In this document: positions 31,853-36,558 of the stretch, piece by piece | How positions within the stretch are numbered: position 1 is the first letter of the stretch | How the letters are laid out: each line of letters begins with the position of its first letter | NCBI GenBank assembly: GCA_022794055.1 | Contig: JAAWEA010000078.1 | Span: 1 to 36,558 of the forward strand | Reading direction: 5' to 3' | Length of the DNA: 36,558 bases | Source of the DNA: Clostridia bacterium | GTDB taxonomy: Bacteria; Bacillota; Clostridia; TANB77; CAG-508 | Notes under the pieces: model-generated | The model's database searches: none | What the model was told of the DNA's origin: nothing | Seen by the model: only the letters and a program-made list of their open reading frames with translations | Translations under genes and position numbers: made by a program

Positions 31853-33046
31853 ATGAATTATGAAGAAATGGCAGTTACAGTTAGTCAATTGAATAGTTAT
31901 ATAAAAGATAAGATAGCAGATGATGAATACTTAAATAATATTTTAGTAAAAGGTGAAATATCAAATTTTAAAAATCATTATACAGGACATTTATATTTTA
32001 CACTTAAAGACGAAAAATCTTTAATTAAGTGTATTATGTTTAAAAGTTATGCTCAAAAACTTGAGTTTATGCCTAAAGATGGAATGAAGGTATTTGCATT
32101 TGGTGGTGTTTCTGTTTTTGAAAGAGATGGAGTTTATCAAATATATGTAAAAGCAATACAAGAGGATGGAGTTGGACTTTTATATAAAAAATATGAAGAA
32201 TTAAAAAATAAGTTAGAGAAACAAGGCTATTTTGATGAAAAACATAAACAGAAAATACCATTAATGCCAAAGACAGTAGGTGTGTTAACTTCTCAAACAG
32301 GTTCTGTTATTAGAGATATTATAAATGTTAGTACTAGGAGAAATCCTAATGTTCATATTAGATTATTACCAGTGCCAGTACAAGGAGAAGGTGCAGCCGA
32401 GAAGATTGCAGATGGAATAAGAATAATGAATGAAAAAAAGTTAGCAGATGTTTTAATTCTTGCAAGAGGAGGAGGCTCTTTAGAAGACTTATGGCCATTT
32501 AATGAAGAAATTGTTGCTCACAGCATATATAGTTCAGAAATACCAATTGTTTCAGCAATAGGTCATGAAACAGATTTTACAATATCCGATTTTGTAGCTG
32601 ATTTAAGAGCACCTACTCCATCTGCTGCTGCAGAATTAACAGTACCAGATATTTATGAAATAAAACAACGAAATAATACTTATCAGAATAGATTAAGAAT
32701 ATCATTATTAAAAAAAGTAGAAATTATGAAATTACGTTTTGATAAATCTATGTCAAGTAGAATTTTTAAAGAACCACTTAGAAATATAAATGATCAATAT
32801 TTAAAGGTAGATACTAATATAAAAAAATTAGAGACAGCAGTACGAAATAAGCAAAAACAAGTAAATGAGCAATATATAGAATTAGTATCAAAATTAGATG
32901 CACTAAGTCCGTTAAAAACACTAACAAGAGGATATTCTTTTACTGAAAAAGAGGGGAAAATGGTAAAAAGTATAAATGAACTTAATGTTGGAGATAAAAT
33001 AACAATAAAATTAATAGATGGAGAAAGCAATGCTCAGATTATTTAA
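31853..33046 (+). CDS. xseA: Exodeoxyribonuclease VII large subunit
   Basis: 397 residues. N-terminal OB-fold (about 5-105) with VSQLNSYIKDKI and GEISNFKNHYTGHLYFTLKD, then the catalytic domain with GVLTSQTGSVIRDI near 137, LARGGGSLEDLWPFN near 202-216, AIGHETDFTISDFVADLRAPTPS (here split: AIGHETDFTISD, then ADLRAPTPSAAAE), and a long coiled coil that holds XseB. It degrades single-stranded DNA from both ends. ATG 31868 is an alternative start; 31853 keeps AAAGGAAATG upstream. Confidence 0.96.
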   Translation: MNYEEMAVTVSQLNSYIKDKIADDEYLNNILVKGEISNFKNHYTGHLYFTLKDEKSLIKCIMFKSYAQKLEFMPKDGMKVFAFGGVSVFERDGVYQIYVKAIQEDGVGLLYKKYEELKNKLEKQGYFDEKHKQKIPLMPKTVGVLTSQTGSVIRDIINVSTRRNPNVHIRLLPVPVQGEGAAEKIADGIRIMNEKKLADVLILARGGGSLEDLWPFNEEIVAHSIYSSEIPIVSAIGHETDFTISDFVADLRAPTPSAAAELTVPDIYEIKQRNNTYQNRLRISLLKKVEIMKLRFDKSMSSRIFKEPLRNINDQYLKVDTNIKKLETAVRNKQKQVNEQYIELVSKLDALSPLKTLTRGYSFTEKEGKMVKSINELNVGDKITIKLIDGESNAQII

Positions 33047-33063
33047 AAAGGAATGATAATAAA

Positions 33064-33543
33064 ATGAACAATAGAACAAAGATTATAATAGGAATATTAA
33101 TAGTAGTTACAATAATAATTGCTATAGTAGGCATTATAGGTAATTTGAAAAAAGAAGATAAAAATGAAAATAAAGAAGAGTTTTCAGAGATTTATAATTA
33201 TCTTAATGAAACTAATGAAATAGTTGAAAATGAAATAGATAATAATGAAGAAGTAAATGAAAATGAAAATAATACTGTAAATAATAATGCTACAAACACA
33301 CCTATAATTGGCAAAGAAGAACAAGAAAGTAAGAAGGAAGCAGACAACATGGTTGATTATGAACAAAAAGCAATTGAAATGGCTAAGAAAGAATGGGGAA
33401 TTTCTGTTGAGTCTTATGATTTTGTAGCAAAGAGAGAATCAAATACAGTATATACAGTAACTGTAGAAGAGCAAAATGGAAATAAGTATAGATTAGCAAC
33501 ATATACTATTGATGTTATTGCAGGGACTGTAGTGGAAAAATAA
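33064..33543 (+). CDS. Membrane-anchored protein with low-complexity linker
   Basis: 159 residues, RBS AAAGGAATG. One hydrophobic anchor (7-27), then an Asn/Glu-rich linker (about 35-85, with NENENNTVNNNATN) and a C-terminal globular part of about 65 residues (AIEMAKKEWG, SVESYDFVAKRESNTVYTVTVEEQ, YTIDVIAGTVVEK) whose strand-strand-turn pattern resembles a single PepSY-type domain. It should sit outside the membrane. It lies between xseA and xseB, which are otherwise adjacent in many genomes. Confidence 0.65.
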   Translation: MNNRTKIIIGILIVVTIIIAIVGIIGNLKKEDKNENKEEFSEIYNYLNETNEIVENEIDNNEEVNENENNTVNNNATNTPIIGKEEQESKKEADNMVDYEQKAIEMAKKEWGISVESYDFVAKRESNTVYTVTVEEQNGNKYRLATYTIDVIAGTVVEK

Positions 33544-33602
33544 AATGTATAATTTAAGGAAGGAGATATATCTTAAGGTTGAAGTTAGGATATACTAAGA
33601 AG

Positions 33603-33827
33603 ATGTCAAAAACAAATTTTGAAGATAATATGCAAAATTTAGAACAAATTGTAACAGAATTGGAAAAAGGAGACTTAAATTTAGAAGAATCAATTATAAA
33701 ATTTGAAAAAGGAATTAAGTTATCAAAAGAATGTAATAAAATGTTAGAAGAAGCAGAGAAGAAAATAACAATTTTATTAGAGAAAGATGGAAATTTAGAA
33801 GAAAATAATTTTGTTGCTGAAGACTAA
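33603..33827 (+). CDS. xseB: Exodeoxyribonuclease VII small subunit
   Basis: 74 residues from ATG 33603: two helices with NFEDNMQNLEQIVTELEKGDLNLEESI, here cut as NFEDNMQNLEQIV and ELEKGDLNLEESI, the family signature. The start is uncertain: the best ribosome binding site (AAGGAGAT at about 33559-33566) is 13 bases before an in-frame TTG at 33579, which would add eight residues, while ATG 33603 gives the usual family N-terminus (MSK) but only AAGAAG upstream. It binds the XseA coiled coil. Confidence 0.9.
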   Translation: MSKTNFEDNMQNLEQIVTELEKGDLNLEESIIKFEKGIKLSKECNKMLEEAEKKITILLEKDGNLEENNFVAED

Positions 33828-33848
33828 TATATGAGGAGAGAACAAAAC

Positions 33849-34289
33849 GTGAACAATATGTTAGGAATAATACAAAATAGATATATTTATATACCATTTT
33901 TATTGTGGTTTTTTTGTCAAACTTTTAAATTATTGTTTGATTTAATAATAAATAGAAAGTTTGATTTTAAAAGGTTAATTGGAGCAGGGGGAATGCCAAG
34001 TTCTCATTCTGCTATTGTAACAAGTATAACAACTATGTTAGGAAGATACGAAGGAGTAAATTCATCAATATTTGCTGTTTCATTGATATTTTCATTAATT
34101 GTAATGTATGATGCTTGTGGAGTTAGAAGGGCAGCAGGAAAGCAAGCACAATTATTAAATAAAATAATAGAAACACCAGGGCTTACTGGAGTAGAAGTAT
34201 CAGAGAGGTTAATAGAAGTATTAGGACATACACCTGTACAAGTATTTGTAGGTGCGGGAATTGGAATTATAGTAGGATTGATAGTTTAA
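33849..34289 (+). CDS. Divergent PAP2 / DUF212 membrane protein
   Basis: 146 residues from GTG 33849, which has GAGGAGA ten bases upstream; the ATG at 33831 overlaps that site. Four or so membrane segments. Motifs: GAGGMPSSHSAIV near 40-52, YDACGVRRAAGKQAQ near 85-99, and LGHTPVQVFVGAGIGI near 125-140. These echo the acid phosphatase/VanZ PAP2 motifs (SxxSH, RxxxGxH) in degenerate form, as known for DUF212. A role in lipid phosphate turnover is assumed for the family but not proven. Confidence 0.88.
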   Translation: MNNMLGIIQNRYIYIPFLLWFFCQTFKLLFDLIINRKFDFKRLIGAGGMPSSHSAIVTSITTMLGRYEGVNSSIFAVSLIFSLIVMYDACGVRRAAGKQAQLLNKIIETPGLTGVEVSERLIEVLGHTPVQVFVGAGIGIIVGLIV

Positions 34290-34314
34290 AATTAACTAGT
34301 ATTGGAGGAAGAAA

Positions 34315-35976
34315 ATGACAGATATAGAAATTGCAAGAAATACAAAATTAGAAAAAATTGAACAAATTGCTAAAAAAATTAATATTGATGATGAAGATTT
34401 AGAATGTTATGGTAAATATAAAGCAAAGATTTTAAATTCAGCATATAAAAAAATAGAAAAAAATAATAATGGAAAATTGATTTTAGTAACAGCAATAAAT
34501 CCTACTCCATTAGGAGAAGGAAAGACAACTGTATCTATAGCAATAGCAGATGGATTTTCTAAAATTGGTAAAAAATCTATTTTAGCATTAAGAGAGCCAT
34601 CTTTGGGACCAGTATTTGGAATTAAGGGTGGTGCAACTGGTGGAGGAAAAGTACAAGTTGCTCCTATGGAAGATATTAATTTGCATTTTACTGGTGATAT
34701 ACATGCTATAACTGCAGCTAATAATTTATTATCTAGTATGATAGATAATCATATTTATTTTGGAAATGAGTTAGATATTAAAAGGGTAACTTGGAAAAGA
34801 TGTGTTGACTTAAATGATAGACAGCTAAGAATAGTTGATACAGGACTTTCAGGAGAGAAAAATATTGTCCAAAGAAAAGATGGATTTGATATTACAGTTG
34901 CTTCTGAAATTATGGCTATACTATGTTTAGCAGAAAATATAGTAGACTTAAAGAACAAATTAGGCAATATAATAATTGGATATAATTCAAAAGAAGAGCC
35001 AATTTATGCTAAAGATTTAAAGGCAGAAGGAGCAATGACTGTTCTTTTAAAAGATGCTATTAATCCTAATTTAGTACAGACATTAGAGCATACACCAGCA
35101 ATTATTCATGGTGGACCATTTGCTAATATTGCACATGGATGTAATAGTATTATTGCTACAAAAATGGCTATGAAATTAGCAGACTATATTATTACGGAAG
35201 CAGGGTTTGGAGCGGATTTAGGAGCAGAGAAGTTTTTGAATATTAAATGTAGAAAAGCTGGAATAAAACCAGATGCAGTGGTAATTGTTGCAACAATTAA
35301 AGCATTAAAATATCATGGAGGAATTGAGAAGGATAAAATTCAAGAAGAAAATTTAGAAGGCTTGAAAAATGGAATGGACAACTTATATCAACATATTAGA
35401 AATATTAAAGAAAAATTTGGACTAAATGTAATTGTTGCAATTAATAAATATAATACAGATACTGATAAAGAGATTCAATTTATTCAAAAAGAATTACAAG
35501 AAAGAAACATACCAGTAAGTCTAGTAGAAGGCTGGGCAAAAGGTGGAGATGGTGCTATAGATATAGCTCAAAAATTAACTGAATTAGTAGAACTGGAAGA
35601 AAAATTTAATTTTATTTATGAAGATAGTGATGATATTAAGACTAAAATTGAAAAGGTTGCAAAAGAATTATATGAAGCGGATGGAGTTCTTTTTTCAGAG
35701 GATGCAATAAAGGAAATAAATAGAATTGAAAAATTGGGATATACAAATTTGCCAGTTTGTATTGCAAAAACACAATATTCATTTTCAGATGATAGCAAGA
35801 ATTTAGAATGTAAAGAACCTTTTAAAATAACAATTAGAGAAATAACTTTAAAAGCTGGTTGTGGCTTTGTAGTTGCGATTGCTGGAAAAATTATGACAAT
35901 GCCAGGGCTACCTAAAGTGCCTGCTGCTGAAAGTATTGATATTGATGAAAATAAAGAAATAGTAGGGATATTTTAA
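34315..35976 (+). CDS. fhs: Formate-tetrahydrofolate ligase
   Basis: Makes 10-formyl-tetrahydrofolate from formate, tetrahydrofolate and ATP. 553 residues, the family length, RBS TTGGAGGAA. Seen: P-loop-like TPLGEGKTT at 64-72, LREPSLGPVFGIKGGATGGG (cut: REPSLGPVFGIKGG) near 92-106, and the C-terminal MTMPGLPKVPAAESID signature. It supplies formyl groups for fmt and purine synthesis and is the entry step of C1 assimilation in acetogenic Clostridia. Last gene of the asp23 operon. Confidence 0.97.
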   Translation: MTDIEIARNTKLEKIEQIAKKINIDDEDLECYGKYKAKILNSAYKKIEKNNNGKLILVTAINPTPLGEGKTTVSIAIADGFSKIGKKSILALREPSLGPVFGIKGGATGGGKVQVAPMEDINLHFTGDIHAITAANNLLSSMIDNHIYFGNELDIKRVTWKRCVDLNDRQLRIVDTGLSGEKNIVQRKDGFDITVASEIMAILCLAENIVDLKNKLGNIIIGYNSKEEPIYAKDLKAEGAMTVLLKDAINPNLVQTLEHTPAIIHGGPFANIAHGCNSIIATKMAMKLADYIITEAGFGADLGAEKFLNIKCRKAGIKPDAVVIVATIKALKYHGGIEKDKIQEENLEGLKNGMDNLYQHIRNIKEKFGLNVIVAINKYNTDTDKEIQFIQKELQERNIPVSLVEGWAKGGDGAIDIAQKLTELVELEEKFNFIYEDSDDIKTKIEKVAKELYEADGVLFSEDAIKEINRIEKLGYTNLPVCIAKTQYSFSDDSKNLECKEPFKITIREITLKAGCGFVVAIAGKIMTMPGLPKVPAAESIDIDENKEIVGIF

Positions 35977-35991
35977 TTCCTACTATTTTTT
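35958..35991 (+). terminator. Terminator after fhs
   Basis: AATAGTAGG (35958-35966) pairs with CCTACTATT (35979-35987), 12-base loop, T-tail overlapping the end of the converging XRE gene. Confidence 0.85.
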
Positions 35992-36250
35992 AGGCTTCAT
36001 AATATCTATCAGTATCAGAATAAAGTTCATCTAAGCTAATTCCTAATACTTTACAAAATGCTAATGCTTCAAAATCTTTTACTGTTTTTTTACCATATTC
36101 AATTTCATAAATATCACAGTTATACATTGTAACCCCTAATAAATCTAGTTTTCTACATATTGCTGGCTGAGATAGTTTTTTTAGTTTACGATATTTTTTT
36201 AAATTATTTCCTACAATATTTAAGTTGCCATTTAAAGTTTTTACTTTCAT
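35990..36250 (-). CDS. Small XRE-type helix-turn-helix regulator
   Basis: 86 residues; AGAGGT lies eight bases before the ATG. Residues about 10-76 match the Cro/CI fold: NNLKKYRKLKKLSQPAICRK for helices 1-3, TMYNCDIYEIEYGKKTVKDF for helices 3-4, and ALAFCKVLGISLDELY at the end, as in many small single-domain regulators. There is no effector domain. It stands alone, convergent to fhs and divergent from the exported protein at 36463, which it could regulate. Confidence 0.85.
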   Translation of the reverse strand: MKVKTLNGNLNIVGNNLKKYRKLKKLSQPAICRKLDLLGVTMYNCDIYEIEYGKKTVKDFEALAFCKVLGISLDELYSDTDRYYEA

Positions 36251-36385
36251 TTTTATTTACCTCTAATTCATACAAAATAATCATTTTATAATTATTTTAT
36301 AATAAAAAGATAGCTAGATTTACAGGTACAAGTTGTAGATATTACAAAAATATTTCAGAAATTTGACAATTTTGTATTATTGATG

Positions 36386-36414
36386 TTGAAAGATTGAATA
36401 ATAATATATAATAT
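36386..36414 (+). promoter_or_regulatory. Promoter for the last gene
   Basis: -35 TTGAAA (36386-36391), 17 bases, -10 TAATAT (36409-36414). A consensus TTGACA at 36363-36368 upstream has no -10 box at the right distance. Confidence 0.55.
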
Positions 36415-36462
36415 GTTATATTTTAATTACAGGATAGACCTGCATGGACTAAGGAGGAAAAT

Positions 36463-36558
36463 ATGAAAGCATTAGGTAAGAAAAAAGTAATTATAATAGT
36501 AGCTATAATAGTAGTAAGCTTACTTATTTTTATAATGCTTATTAATAGAGTAAAAATA
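36463..36558 (+). CDS. Start of an exported or membrane-anchored protein, partial
   Basis: AAGGAGGAAAAT precedes the ATG. The 32 visible residues are KALGKKK followed by a long Ile/Val/Leu helix ending FIMLINRVKI, a signal anchor or signal peptide. The gene runs off the window, so nothing can be said of its function. Confidence 0.75.
   Translation, partial: MKALGKKKVIIIVAIIVVSLLIFIMLINRVKI

Noticed and set aside
1..36558. CRISPR array, rRNA genes or complete insertion sequence
   Set aside because: No regularly spaced repeats, no rRNA stretches and no intact transposase were seen on either strand.

Overview
The window is AT-rich DNA (roughly a quarter G+C by eye) with strong AGGAGG-type ribosome binding sites, near-consensus sigma-A promoters and many hairpin terminators. 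Gene content (Asp23/AmaP/DUF2273 with nusB, xseA/xseB, fhs; MutS2; PriA-Def-Fmt; TIGR04086; ThyX; SplB-like radical SAM; SipW-type secreted proteins) points to a low-GC Firmicute of class Clostridia, probably an uncultured gut-type lineage. The placement is inferred from gene content and style only. The code is standard: TGA is used as a stop.

Layout. 1-2300 is accessory and decayed: the tail of a probable mobilisation protein, a TnpV gene with a nonsense codon, and a minus-strand two-gene unit whose first gene looks like a papain/transglutaminase-fold cysteine peptidase, also with an in-frame stop. 2324-3935 holds a palindrome, two hairpins and an MFS-like permease. 4042-6597 has an FtsZ without the usual C-terminal tail, a membrane-anchored protein and a PflX-type radical SAM enzyme. 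6665-8747 is a thyX-PHP-folA operon. A frameshifted SPL-like radical SAM gene, comEB (dCMP deaminase) and convergent mutS2 follow; the last two share a huge palindrome. 13231-13391 carries tRNA-His and tRNA-Gln(TTG), followed by a 22-nt copy of the tRNA-Gln end.

13856-18265 is accessory: a frameshifted unknown gene, a 28-residue basic mini-gene, a frameshifted AraC/GyrI-like regulator, an ABC exporter and an unknown anchored protein. 18421-22054 has a TIGR04086 membrane protein and a four-gene operon of small exported TasA/camelysin-like proteins ending in a larger protein with ChW-like repeats and an apparent AUA start. 22198-25963 has tRNA-Gln(CTG), gene remnants, a membrane protein of different base composition, a Nudix hydrolase, an orphan prepilin-like protein and a CDF metal exporter.

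26099-35976 is conserved housekeeping: priA, def, fmt, then asp23-amaP-DUF2273-nusB-xseA-(anchored protein)-xseB-DUF212-fhs. A small XRE regulator and the start of an exported protein close the window.

How genes work together: thyX, folA and comEB serve dTMP and folate metabolism; fhs, fmt and def link C1-folate to initiator formyl-Met synthesis and removal; priA, xseA/B and mutS2 act in DNA maintenance. The exported-protein operon is the best candidate for a poorly described system. Three genes each look as if they lack one base in a short homopolymer, so sequencing error must be weighed against true decay.
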